This document shows, in pieces, positions 19,451 to 27,856 of a stretch of DNA of 64,000 nucleotides. The stretch lies in NCBI GenBank assembly GCA_963701815.1, contig CAVPBN010000050.1, forward strand, positions 124,001 through 188,000, written 5' to 3'. The position numbers and the translations under genes are program-made. Every line of letters starts with the position of its first letter. The first letter of the stretch is position 1. Source of the DNA: AP-15 sp963701815. GTDB taxonomy: Bacteria > Pseudomonadota > Alphaproteobacteria > ATCC43930 > CGMCC-115725. Under the pieces are notes generated by a model. It was given only the letters and a program-made list of their open reading frames with translations. It did not search any database and was not told the DNA's origin.

Positions 19451-19908
19451 GCGGCCCTCTCGCTGTCCCTGACCCTGGCCCCACGCAGCGACCGCCAGGT
19501 GCGCCGCAACGCCAGCGACCTGGCGCGCAGCCGGCTTCTCCCGAAATAGATGAGCGCCAACCCCGCCGTCACGGTCGTCAGCGCGACGGTCAGCGCGGCC
19601 AGCCAAGGCGCCATCACCGTCGCCAGCGCCAGCGCCGCCGCCGCGAGCAGTGCGACCCAACCGCTGAAGAGGACGAGCGCACCAAAGACCAGCGCTGCCA
19701 AGCCCAGCCCGACGCGGACCAGTTTACCGCCGAGCTCGGCCTTGAATAGGGCAAATTCCTGCCGGACGAGAAAGCTCGCCTCGGCCGCCAAATCGGACAG
19801 CAAGGCGCCGATCGAGCGGTCGCGTCCAGCCTCCGGCCCGGCGTCCCCACCGGCGTCGGCTCGACCGGCGTCATCGCCGGCGAGTGCGGCTCGGTCAGGC
19901 GCCGCCAT
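19447..19908 (-). CDS. Phage holin family protein (DUF1469)
   Basis: The protein has 153 residues with two adjacent membrane helices (about 66-90 and 95-118, VFGALVLFSGWVALLAAAAL then WLAALTVALTTVTAGLALIYF). SIGALLSDLAAEASFLVRQE before them is the standard opening of the DUF1469 family. These are widely conserved membrane proteins and, despite the name, not proven holins. Its start overlaps the upstream gene by 14 bases and its stop overlaps the DUF3618 start, so the three form one unit. Confidence 0.85.
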   Translation of the reverse strand: MAAPDRAALAGDDAGRADAGGDAGPEAGRDRSIGALLSDLAAEASFLVRQEFALFKAELGGKLVRVGLGLAALVFGALVLFSGWVALLAAAALALATVMAPWLAALTVALTTVTAGLALIYFGRSRLRARSLALRRTWRSLRGARVRDSERAA

Positions 19909-20359
19909 CAGTGTTCTCCGGTGCGTGCCGCCGCCCCGGTGACGGCGATTCGCGCCGATCGGCCGGCAACGACAAAAAGCGCCCGGCGAAAAAGCCGGCG
20001 GCAGCCGCAGCCAGGGTAAAGAGAATGGGTCGGCCCCGGGCGAAATCCTTGGCGTCGGCGATGATCTCGTCCCAGCGAGAGGCGCGGATCGCCGACGCCA
20101 ACCGGTCGATTCGATCGGCGAGGCGATCGGCCCCGGCGGCGATGCCCGGGCTGTCGGATCGGTCGAGCGACCTGGCGGCCGCGCGAGCCGCCTCGGCGAC
20201 CGCGGCGGCATCGCCGGCCACCCCGAGCCTCTGATCCTCAGCCATCGATCGAGCGGCCGAGCACAGCGCATCGAGCATTTCGGCGAGGATGGCCGCGGCG
20301 CGTTGCGCATTGCCCGGCATGCTCTTGCCGTCTGCCGCCGCATCGGATTGGTCGATCAT
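19895..20359 (-). CDS. Small Ala-rich membrane-anchored protein of the holin/DUF3618 cluster
   Basis: The protein has 154 residues, mostly amphipathic helix rich in Ala, Asp and Arg, with one membrane segment near the C terminus (RPILFTLAAAAAGFFAGRFL). This layout resembles DUF883/ElaB-like or nutrient-deprivation-type proteins, but no clear match can be claimed. The ATG at 20359 has GGAG seven bases upstream. It is the first gene of the leftward cluster with the holin-like and DUF3618 genes. Confidence 0.6.
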   Translation of the reverse strand: MIDQSDAAADGKSMPGNAQRAAAILAEMLDALCSAARSMAEDQRLGVAGDAAAVAEAARAAARSLDRSDSPGIAAGADRLADRIDRLASAIRASRWDEIIADAKDFARGRPILFTLAAAAAGFFAGRFLSLPADRRESPSPGRRHAPENTDGGA

Positions 20360-20509
20360 CCGGATGCTCCTGCCGAGACCTGCCCCTGTCGCTCGAACGG
20401 TTGCGCTCGCCGCTGTGCCTGCCGCCGAGACGCCCGCGAGCCGCCGCTCTGCGAGAACGGTCGGCGACGGCCGCGGTTCCGTCGATCGCCCGGCGTCGGG
20501 CAGGCGGGT

Positions 20510-20547
20510 CCCCGATATCACGTAGACGCCCCGATATCACGTAGACG
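20510..20547. repeat. Perfect 19-bp tandem duplication
   Basis: CCCCGATATCACGTAGACG occurs twice head to tail (20510-20528 and 20529-20547), in the 323-base gap between the divergent small-protein cluster (ends 20359) and the penicillin-binding protein gene (20683). Apart from this, a duplicated TCATGGTTGA (20671-20690) around the start codon is the only structure seen in the gap. No promoter could be assigned. Confidence 0.8.
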
Positions 20548-20682
20548 CCCCCGGGCACGACAATTTCCGCTCGTTGCCGTAATTTGCCGGATCATAGCGG
20601 CGATCGGGAAGCTGATCGAGACGGAGTGCGAGAGCGGGTTGCCCGAGGGCGGAGCCGCTGTGGCGAGTATTCATGGTTGATC

Positions 20683-22719
20683 ATGGTTGATCCCAGATTG
20701 CGTGCAGACCCGGCCGACCGGCTTCGCCCGCCTCCGCGCCGGCCGTCGAAGCGCGGCGGCGGCGGCCCGGCCGCAAGGCGGCGGGTCAAAGTGCGGCGAG
20801 GTAAAGGGCGACTGGCCGGGGTGCTCAGGATCGGCGTCTTGCTGCTGCTGTGGGTGGCGATCCTGGGCGGCGGGGTGATCGGCTACTTTGCCCTGACCCT
20901 GCCCGACACCAGCGATCTCATTCGCTCCGACAGACGTGCGAGCATCACCTTTCTCGGCGCGGACGGCAGCCTGCTGACAAATTATGGCGATCTCTTCGGT
21001 CAGCCGCTGACTTTACGGGACATGCCGGCCTACTTGCCGGAGGCGGTGATCGCCACCGAAGACCGCCGCTTCTACAGCCATTTCGGCATCGATCCGATCG
21101 GGCTGATCCGTGCCGCGACCGCCGATCTTGCGGCCGGCCATGTCGTCGAGGGCGGCAGTACGATCACCCAGCAGCTCGCCAAGAATCTGTTTCTGACGCC
21201 CGAGCGCAGCCTCGCCCGCAAGATGCGCGAGACCCTTTTGGCCCTGTGGCTCGAACATCGCTTCACCAAAGATCAGATTCTCGAAATCTATTTGAACCGG
21301 GTTTATCTCGGCGCCGGAACCTACGGCGTCGACGCGGCGGCGCATCGCTATTTCGGCAAATCGGCGCGTCACATCGATCTCTATCAGTGCGCGGTGATCG
21401 CCGGCCTGCTGAAGGCGCCGACGCGGTTCAACCCGATCCGCGACCGGGCGCTGGCCGCAGCGCGCACCGCTCGGGTCCTGACCAACATGGTCGAAGCCGG
21501 CTACATCACCAGAGCCCAGGCCGCGTCCGCCGGACAGGCCGAGGCGTCGCTCGGCGCCGTCGCGGTGGCGCGTCCCGGCGTGCGCTATTTTGCCGATTGG
21601 ATCGCCGCGCAGCTTGCCGATTTTGCCGGCGCCGGCAACCGCGACCTGACCGTCGTCACCACCCTCGACCCGCGCATGCAGCAAGCGGCCGAGGCGGCCA
21701 TCGCCGGTACGCTCGCCCATGACGGCGTCAGGGATACGGTCAGCCAGGGCGCCCTGGTCGCGATGTCGCCCGACGGCGCGGTCCGCGCCATGGTCGGCGG
21801 CAGCGACTACACCGACAGCGAGTTCAACCGGGCGACGCAGGCGGAGCGCCAACCGGGCTCGGCGTTCAAGCCGTTCGTCTACCTTGCGGGGCTCGAAGCC
21901 GGGTTGCAGCCCGGCGATCATTTTGTTGACGCGCCGATTCACATCGGCAGCTGGCGGCCGCGCGACTACGCCAACCGCTTTCAGGGCGACATGACGATGG
22001 CCGAGGCCCTGGCACAGTCGATCAACACGATTGCGGTCCAGGTCGCGATGCGCGCCGGGATCGGCAATGTCGTCGCCGTCGCCCATCGGCTCGGCATCGC
22101 CTCGCCGCTGGTGCATGACGCGAGCATCGCCCTCGGCACCGACGAGGTAAACCTGCTCGAACTCGTCTCCGCCTACGCGCCGTTCGCCAATGGCGGGATC
22201 GGGGTATGGCCGCATGGCATCGCCGAGATCCGCGACAAGGCCGGCAAGGTCCTGTTTCGCCGCGCCGGGTCGGGACCCGGCCGGGTGGTCGGCGCCGAAC
22301 TGGCGGGCGAGATGAACGATATGCTGAGCGGCGTGATCGACCACGGCACCGGCAAGAGCGCCGCCTTGCCGCGCCCGGCCGCCGGAAAGACCGGCACCAC
22401 CCAGGATTACCGCGACGCCTGGTTCGTCGGCTACACCGCCGATCTGGTCGCCGGCGTCTGGCTCGGCAATGACGACGACAAGCCGATGAACAAGGTGACC
22501 GGCGGCACCCTGCCGGCGCAGACCTGGCGCCGTTTCATGCTCGCCGCGACCCGCTCGATGCCGGTGCGGCCATTGCCGGGCGAACCGGCGGCAACTCCCG
22601 CAACCCCACAGACCGCGGCGGTCGCGCCGTCGCCGGGATTTTTTGATAATTTTCTCGGTCTGTTCCGCCGTCCGCCTCGACCCGCCCCGCTGGCTCCGGC
22701 GCAGCGAGCGGGCGGGTGA
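20683..22719 (+). CDS. Class A penicillin-binding protein 1A-type (transglycosylase/transpeptidase)
   Basis: The protein has 678 residues. A basic cytoplasmic tail and one membrane helix (about 47-71) precede the family 51 glycosyltransferase domain: EDRRFYSHFGIDPIG, GGSTITQQLAKNLFL and RKMRETLLALWLEHRFTK. The transpeptidase domain follows, with the active Ser in RQPGSAFKPFVYL (S-x-x-K), the SIN motif in AQSINTIAVQV and KTG in AGKTGTTQDYRDAWFVG. It polymerises and crosslinks peptidoglycan at the inner membrane. I chose the second of two near-identical ATG contexts (20683); the one at 20673 stops at once. Length is at the short end for PBP1A, resembling the PbpC-free alphaproteobacterial 1A type. 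Confidence 0.93.
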   Translation: MVDPRLRADPADRLRPPPRRPSKRGGGGPAARRRVKVRRGKGRLAGVLRIGVLLLLWVAILGGGVIGYFALTLPDTSDLIRSDRRASITFLGADGSLLTNYGDLFGQPLTLRDMPAYLPEAVIATEDRRFYSHFGIDPIGLIRAATADLAAGHVVEGGSTITQQLAKNLFLTPERSLARKMRETLLALWLEHRFTKDQILEIYLNRVYLGAGTYGVDAAAHRYFGKSARHIDLYQCAVIAGLLKAPTRFNPIRDRALAAARTARVLTNMVEAGYITRAQAASAGQAEASLGAVAVARPGVRYFADWIAAQLADFAGAGNRDLTVVTTLDPRMQQAAEAAIAGTLAHDGVRDTVSQGALVAMSPDGAVRAMVGGSDYTDSEFNRATQAERQPGSAFKPFVYLAGLEAGLQPGDHFVDAPIHIGSWRPRDYANRFQGDMTMAEALAQSINTIAVQVAMRAGIGNVVAVAHRLGIASPLVHDASIALGTDEVNLLELVSAYAPFANGGIGVWPHGIAEIRDKAGKVLFRRAGSGPGRVVGAELAGEMNDMLSGVIDHGTGKSAALPRPAAGKTGTTQDYRDAWFVGYTADLVAGVWLGNDDDKPMNKVTGGTLPAQTWRRFMLAATRSMPVRPLPGEPAATPATPQTAAVAPSPGFFDNFLGLFRRPPRPAPLAPAQRAGG

Positions 22720-22741
22720 GGCCGAGACCTCGGCGGCTCGT

Positions 22742-23350
22742 CTAGCGCAGCGGCGAGAAGGATGCCGGTACCACCAGCATGTTTTCCTGTTTGACGAACA
22801 TGCCGCGGGTCGCCGGCGGCCAGCTGCCGTCCTTGCGCGATTCCTCGCGGATGCGAGCGCGCTCGTTTGCGTCCTTGTAGGCCCAGATGTGTATCCACTG
22901 GTTCAGCGGGCCGAGTTCGGTATGGCCGGCAGCGGCCAAGGGCGACAGCTTGACCCGCCCCTCGATCCGCTCGGCCCAGCGGGCAACGACGGTCGGGGCC
23001 GACCCGGGCAGCATCGTATAGGTCCGGATCTCATAGAGGTTGCCGTGCTGCCGCGGCGTGAACGCCGGACAGAACGGCGCGGCGATCACGATCTTGCTCT
23101 CCATCTCGACGATGAATTCCTGGATCTTCGGCGGCCAGTTCGGGATCGGTTGCGAGCGCACGCGAGTCCGGTGCTGCAGGTCGTCATAGGGCCAGATGTG
23201 GATGATGTGGTTGAGCGGCCCGACCTCGGTGTGAAAGAAGGCCCCCAACGGGGACACCTTGACGCGTTCGGTCAGCGCCTCGCCGAACCGCTTCTCGGCC
23301 TCGGGCACCGACCCCGGCTGCAGCCGATAGGTGCGCATCTCGAAAATCAT
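22742..23350 (-). CDS. NIPSNAP family protein
   Basis: The product has 202 residues with two tandem NIPSNAP (dimeric alpha/beta barrel) domains: MIFEMRTYRLQPGSVPEAEK at the start and LYEIRTYTMLPGSAPTVVAR at about 106, each followed by GPLNHIIHIWPYDD or GPLNQWIHIWAYKD. The function of bacterial NIPSNAP proteins is not settled; ferredoxin-like barrels of this kind often bind small aromatic ligands. It lies 88 bases downstream of the nucleoside hydrolase in the same leftward direction, at the end of the sdh run. Confidence 0.88.
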   Translation of the reverse strand: MIFEMRTYRLQPGSVPEAEKRFGEALTERVKVSPLGAFFHTEVGPLNHIIHIWPYDDLQHRTRVRSQPIPNWPPKIQEFIVEMESKIVIAAPFCPAFTPRQHGNLYEIRTYTMLPGSAPTVVARWAERIEGRVKLSPLAAAGHTELGPLNQWIHIWAYKDANERARIREESRKDGSWPPATRGMFVKQENMLVVPASFSPLR

Positions 23351-23437
23351 CGGTTTTGCTCCCTTTTTCTGAGTTGGCGATGTCACTCTAAGGCAAGATC
23401 CGCCGACGGTCGACGCGAACCGCACCGCTGCTGCCGG

Positions 23438-24382
23438 TCAGGGCAGCCCCGCCAGCTTTTCCGTCAGCAGATCGAACAGACCGTCGGCGTCGACCATGTC
23501 GAGAAACCGGGCATTGGCCGGCCGGCCGGTCACGCCCCACCAGTCGACGACCGTCATTCCCGAGGTCAGCGGGCTCGCGGTCTCGACGGCGACATTGACC
23601 TCGCGTCCCTGAAACAGCTCCGGGCACAGCAGATAGGCGACGACGCACGGATCGTGCAAGGCGAGGCCCCGCGTTCCGAACCGGCCGGTACGGGTTGCTT
23701 CGAACTCGCCGAGCAACCCGGCGACCGCCGGACCGCAACGATTGCCGAGCGCCCGCAACCTTGCCAGCCGCGGCCCGGTGCTGAGGACCTGATGGGTGGC
23801 GTCGAGCGGGATCATCGTGATCGGCATGCCGCTGTTCAGCACGATCGCCGCGGCGTGCGGATCGACATGGATGTTGAATTCGGCGGCGGGCGTCACATTG
23901 CCGATCTCAAAACCGGCGCCGCCCATGATCGCCAGTTCGCCGACCCGCTCGGCGATCTCCGGCGCCTTGACCAAAGCCACGGCGATATCGGTCAAGGGGC
24001 CCAATGCGCACAGTGTCGTCGTGCCGGGTGCGGCGGCGCGCAGGCTCTCGATCAGAAAATCGACGCCATGCTGGGCTTGCAGCGGCATGGTCGGTTCGGG
24101 CACGCCCAACCGTTCGCCCAGAGTGTCGCCGTGGATGCCCGTCGCCGTCGCCAGCGGCCGCAGCAGCGGCCGGGCGCATCCGGCATAGACGGCAATCTCC
24201 GGTTGCCCGGCAAATTCACAGACCCGACGAGCGTTGCGCTCGGTCTGCGCCAACGGCAGGTTGCCGGCGACGGCGACGATGCCCCGCACTATCAGTTCCT
24301 CGCGCGCCGCCAGGGCGAGCAGGATGGCCACGGCATCGTCGATGCCCGGATCGGTGTCGATGATAATGGTGCGCGGCATCAA
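23438..24382 (-). CDS. Inosine/uridine-preferring nucleoside hydrolase
   Basis: This 314-residue enzyme cleaves the N-glycosidic bond of ribonucleosides. The calcium-binding motif IIDTDPGIDDAVAILLA is at 6-22, the family motif HGDTLGERLG is near 89, and FNIHVDPHAAAIVLNSG near 167 holds the second set of ligand residues. Length is normal (about 310). It starts four bases after sdhB ends, so it is almost surely co-transcribed with the sdh genes, an unusual partner. The base preference cannot be told from sequence. Confidence 0.92.
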   Translation of the reverse strand: MMPRTIIIDTDPGIDDAVAILLALAAREELIVRGIVAVAGNLPLAQTERNARRVCEFAGQPEIAVYAGCARPLLRPLATATGIHGDTLGERLGVPEPTMPLQAQHGVDFLIESLRAAAPGTTTLCALGPLTDIAVALVKAPEIAERVGELAIMGGAGFEIGNVTPAAEFNIHVDPHAAAIVLNSGMPITMIPLDATHQVLSTGPRLARLRALGNRCGPAVAGLLGEFEATRTGRFGTRGLALHDPCVVAYLLCPELFQGREVNVAVETASPLTSGMTVVDWWGVTGRPANARFLDMVDADGLFDLLTEKLAGLP

Positions 24383-24386
24383 CGGC

Positions 24387-25166
24387 TTAGCGGCGCAATA
24401 CCATCAGCTTTTTGATCTCGGCGATGGCCTTGCCCGGGTTCAGATTTTTCGGGCAGGTGCGGGTGCAGTTCATGATCGTGTGGCAGCGGTAGAGCCGGAA
24501 CGGGTCCTCCAGCGCGTCGAGCCGCTCGCCGGTCGCCTCGTCGCGGCTGTCGGCGATCCAGCGATAGGCCTGCAGCAAAACCGCCGGACCCAGATAGCGC
24601 TCGCCAGTCCACCACCAGCTCGGGCAGGCGGTCGTGCAGCAGAAGCACAGGATGCACTCCCACAGCCCGTCGATCTTGTCGCGCTCCGCGACCGATTGCG
24701 GGAGTTCGCGGTCGGGCGGCGCCGCGCTCACGGTCTTCAGCCAAGGCTCGATCGACTGATATTGCGCGTAGACATGCGTCAGATCGGGCACGAGGTCTTT
24801 GACTACCGGCATATGCGGCAGCGGATAGATGCGCACCGGCCCGCGAATATCCGCGATCGCCTTGGTGCAGGCCAAGGTATTGACCCCGTCGATGTTCATC
24901 GCGCAGGAGCCGCAGACGCCTTCGCGGCAGGAGCGGCGAAAGGTCAACGTCGTGTCGATCTCGTTCTTGATCTTGATCAGAGCGTCGAGAACCATCGGCC
25001 CGCACTGATCGAGATCGATCGCAAAGGTGTCGACGACCGGCTTTTTGCCGTCGTCGGGGTTCCAGCGATAAACCTTGAACTCGCGAACCCGCACCGTGCC
25101 GGACGGCGCCGGGACGGTCTTGCCGGTGCCGATTTTCGAATTCGCAGGCAGGGTGAATTCGGCCAT
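24387..25166 (-). CDS. sdhB: Succinate dehydrogenase iron-sulfur subunit
   Basis: The subunit has 259 residues and passes electrons from FAD to the membrane quinone. The [2Fe-2S] motif is SCREGVCGSCAMNIDG (about 66-81), the [4Fe-4S] motif CILCFCCTTACPSWWW, and the [3Fe-4S]/second cluster CHTIMNCTRTCPKNLNPGKA. Length is normal. It follows sdhA at 9 bases. Confidence 0.97.
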   Translation of the reverse strand: MAEFTLPANSKIGTGKTVPAPSGTVRVREFKVYRWNPDDGKKPVVDTFAIDLDQCGPMVLDALIKIKNEIDTTLTFRRSCREGVCGSCAMNIDGVNTLACTKAIADIRGPVRIYPLPHMPVVKDLVPDLTHVYAQYQSIEPWLKTVSAAPPDRELPQSVAERDKIDGLWECILCFCCTTACPSWWWTGERYLGPAVLLQAYRWIADSRDEATGERLDALEDPFRLYRCHTIMNCTRTCPKNLNPGKAIAEIKKLMVLRR

Positions 25167-25175
25167 CGGCGGACC

Positions 25176-26969
25176 CTAATAGACCCGGGCCCGCGGCGGA
25201 AACGGCTGGACCTCGTTCGACAGGGTAAACAGATGCACCGGTCGGTAGCCGAGCCTGACCGAGCCGTCGCCGTCGAGCCAGGCTATCGTATGTTTCAGCC
25301 AATCGCGGTCGTCCCGCCCGGGGAAATCCTCGCGGGCGTGCGCGCCGCGGCTCTCGGTCCGATTATCGGCGGAATGCAGGGTCACCACCGCCTGTTCCAG
25401 CAGGTTTTCGAGTTCGAGCGCCTCGGCCAGATCGCTGTTCCAGATCATCGAGCGGTCGGAAATGCCCAGATCGCCAAAGCTGTTGGCCACGCGATCGATC
25501 TTTTCGACGCCCTCCCTGAGCACTTCTGCGGTGCGAAAGACCGCGCAATTGCTTTGCATCACGCGCTGCATGTCGAGGCGGATCTCCGCGGTCCTGCGTG
25601 CTCCCTTCGAATGCCGCACCGCGTCGAGCCGGGCGACGGCCTCGTCGCCGGCGTTGGCCGAGAGTGGCTTGTGCGGCGAGCCCGGCCGGACTTTTTCCGC
25701 CGCGCGATAGGCTGCGGCGCGGCCAAAGACGATGATGTCGAGCAGCGAATTGCAGCCCAGGCGATTGGCGCCGTGCACCGAAACGCTGGCGGCCTCGCCG
25801 ATCGCCATAAGCCCTGGGACGGTCGCCTCCGGGTCATCTGCGGTCGGCCGCAGCACCTCGCCGTGATGGTTGGTCGGGATGCCGCCCATGTCGTAATGGA
25901 CCGTCGGCAATACCGGGATCGGCTCCCGCCTGACATCGACGCCGGCAAAGATCTTTGCCGTCTCCGAGATGCCCGGCAGGCGCTGATGCAGCATCGCCGG
26001 ATCGAGGTGTTCGAGATGCAGCAGAATGTGGTCGCGCTGCGGCCCGCAGCCGCGGCCCTCGCGGATCTCGATCGTCATCGCCCGGCTGACGACATCGCGC
26101 GAGGCGAGATCCTTGGCGTGCGGGGCATAGCGCTCCATGAAGCGCTCGCCCTCGCTGTTGGTCAAATAGCCGCCTTCGCCGCGGGCGCCCTCGGTAATCA
26201 GGCAGCCGGCGCCGTAGATGCCGGTCGGATGGAACTGGATGAATTCCATGTCCTGCAGCGGCAATCCGGCGCGCAACACCATGGCGTTGCCGTCGCCGGT
26301 GCAGGTATGCGCCGAGGTGCACGAGAAATAGGTCCGCCCATAACCGCCGGTCGCCAGGATCACGATATGGGCGCGAAAACGGTGCAGGGTGCCGTCTTCG
26401 AGGTTCCACGCCATGACCCCGCGGCAGGCGCCCTCGTCGTCGGTGATCAGGTCGAGCACGAAATATTCGGCAAAGAACTCCGCATTGTTGCGCAGGCATT
26501 GCTGATAGAGCGTGTGGATGATCGCATGCCCGGTGCGGTCGGCGGCGGCGCAGGCGCGCTTGGCCGGATCGCCGTCGCCGTAATCCATCATATGGCCGCC
26601 GAACGGCCGCTGGTAGATCCGCCCGTCCTCGGTGCGAGAGAACGGCACGCCCATATGCTCGAGCTCGACGACGGCCGGGATCGCGTTACGGCACATGTAT
26701 TCGATCGCATCCTGGTCGCCGAGCCAATCCGACCCTTTGACCGTGTCGTACATGTGCCAGCGCCAGTCGTCCTCGCCCATGTTGCCGAGGGCGGCGCTGA
26801 TCCCTCCCTGCGCCGCCACCGTATGGCTGCGGGTCGGAAATACCTTGCTGATGCAGGCGGTCTTGAGCTCGGCTGCGGTGCAGCCCAGGGCCGCGCGCAG
26901 CCCGGCGCCGCCGGCGCCGACGACGACGACGTCGTAGCTGTGATCGGTGATCGGGTAGGCCGGCGACAT
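25176..26969 (-). CDS. sdhA: Succinate dehydrogenase flavoprotein subunit
   Basis: This 597-residue subunit oxidises succinate to fumarate. The FAD site VVVVGAGGAGLRAALG is near 14-29, the His that binds FAD covalently sits in RSHTVAAQGG, and the active-site region HPTGIYGAGCLITEGARGEG is present, as is the C-terminal RRTAEIRLDMQRVMQSN helix. The ATG at 26969 is the family-typical start; the longer open frame upstream runs antisense-like through sdhD in the wrong frame. It is third in the sdhCDAB order. Confidence 0.97.
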   Translation of the reverse strand: MSPAYPITDHSYDVVVVGAGGAGLRAALGCTAAELKTACISKVFPTRSHTVAAQGGISAALGNMGEDDWRWHMYDTVKGSDWLGDQDAIEYMCRNAIPAVVELEHMGVPFSRTEDGRIYQRPFGGHMMDYGDGDPAKRACAAADRTGHAIIHTLYQQCLRNNAEFFAEYFVLDLITDDEGACRGVMAWNLEDGTLHRFRAHIVILATGGYGRTYFSCTSAHTCTGDGNAMVLRAGLPLQDMEFIQFHPTGIYGAGCLITEGARGEGGYLTNSEGERFMERYAPHAKDLASRDVVSRAMTIEIREGRGCGPQRDHILLHLEHLDPAMLHQRLPGISETAKIFAGVDVRREPIPVLPTVHYDMGGIPTNHHGEVLRPTADDPEATVPGLMAIGEAASVSVHGANRLGCNSLLDIIVFGRAAAYRAAEKVRPGSPHKPLSANAGDEAVARLDAVRHSKGARRTAEIRLDMQRVMQSNCAVFRTAEVLREGVEKIDRVANSFGDLGISDRSMIWNSDLAEALELENLLEQAVVTLHSADNRTESRGAHAREDFPGRDDRDWLKHTIAWLDGDGSVRLGYRPVHLFTLSNEVQPFPPRARVY

Positions 26970-26983
26970 CGCGGATGCTCCGA

Positions 26984-27391
26984 TCAACTCGGGTTTCCCA
27001 GGGCCATGCTGAGCACTGCGACGATCCCGGCGACAGCGAGGGCCAGGCACGCGAGCCGAACCACGACGATCAGGCCGAGCCTGGCAAGCTCGGCATGGAC
27101 GTAGTCCTCGATCACGACCTGCAGACCCAGGTACATGTGATAAAAGGTGGCGATCAGCAGCAGCGCCAGGAAAATTGCCGGGAGCGGACGCCCGACCCAA
27201 TCCTGCACCGTGTCGAGATCGGCGCCGGCGAGGCGGATCATCGCCACCGCAAACCACAATGCAAGCGGCACCAGCGCCACCGCGGTAACCCGCTGCAGCC
27301 ACCAGTGCTCGACGCCCTCCTTTGCGGAGCCGAGACCGACCGCGCGGCCGAGCGGCGAGCGCATCCGAACGGCTGCCCGAAGTTCTGCCAT
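26984..27391 (-). CDS. sdhD: Succinate dehydrogenase membrane anchor subunit
   Basis: The subunit has 135 residues and three membrane helices (about 35-54, 70-91 and 104-128). The motif KEGVEHWWLQRVTAVALVPL and the heme/quinone region TFYHMYLGLQVVIEDYVH are typical of alphaproteobacterial SdhD. It starts one base after sdhC ends and anchors SdhAB with SdhC. Confidence 0.93.
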   Translation of the reverse strand: MAELRAAVRMRSPLGRAVGLGSAKEGVEHWWLQRVTAVALVPLALWFAVAMIRLAGADLDTVQDWVGRPLPAIFLALLLIATFYHMYLGLQVVIEDYVHAELARLGLIVVVRLACLALAVAGIVAVLSMALGNPS

Positions 27392-27392
27392 G

Positions 27393-27785
27393 TCAGGAAA
27401 CCCAGTGCGCGATCCCGGCCGCCCAGGCGATGACGGTCAGCACCGCCGTCGCCGCGACGACGAGCCAGCCGCCGAAATAGGTCGATTTGAGGTCGAGAGC
27501 GTGACCGGTATCCCAGACCAGATGCCGGATGCCGTTCGAGAGGTGATAAAACAAAGCGGCGATCCAGCCGAGCAACAGAACAAACCCGGGCCAGGAGCTG
27601 AGCACGCGCGCGACCCGGTCGAAGGCATCGGGGCCGGAGGCGGCGGCAACGAGCCAGCAGACCAGCATGACGGCGCCGGCGCTCAACGCAATTCCGGCGA
27701 TGCGGTGCAGAATCGACAGGACGGAGGTGAGTTGCCAGCGGTAGATCTGAAGGTGCGGCGACAGCGGCCGGTCGGCGGGTTCCAT
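27393..27785 (-). CDS. sdhC: Succinate dehydrogenase cytochrome b556 subunit
   Basis: The subunit has 130 residues and three membrane helices. RPLSPHLQIYRW at the N terminus and SILHRIAGIALS (with the quinone-site Ser and Arg) are characteristic, and the heme His is in LSNGIRHLVWDTG. It is the first sdh gene, 71 bases after the CitE-like gene on the same strand; a promoter in that gap is possible but not identifiable. Confidence 0.94.
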   Translation of the reverse strand: MEPADRPLSPHLQIYRWQLTSVLSILHRIAGIALSAGAVMLVCWLVAAASGPDAFDRVARVLSSWPGFVLLLGWIAALFYHLSNGIRHLVWDTGHALDLKSTYFGGWLVVAATAVLTVIAWAAGIAHWVS

Positions 27786-27856
27786 TCAGCGTAGTCCCAG
27801 CATTGGCTAGAGCAGTCCCGGCATGGCCATCGCAAGCGCCGACGGAAGCGGGTGAC

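Noticed and set aside
20671..20690. TCATGGTTGA repeated twice around the PBP start
   Set aside because: A 10-bp duplication with a stop in the first copy. It helps choose the start codon but shows no further structure.
21013..22344. A 443-codon minus-strand open frame
   Set aside because: It is the antisense shadow of the penicillin-binding protein gene.
24234..27104. A 956-codon plus-strand open frame
   Set aside because: It runs antisense to sdhB and sdhA, which are unmistakable. Long antisense open frames are expected in such GC-rich DNA, and the translation has no domain.
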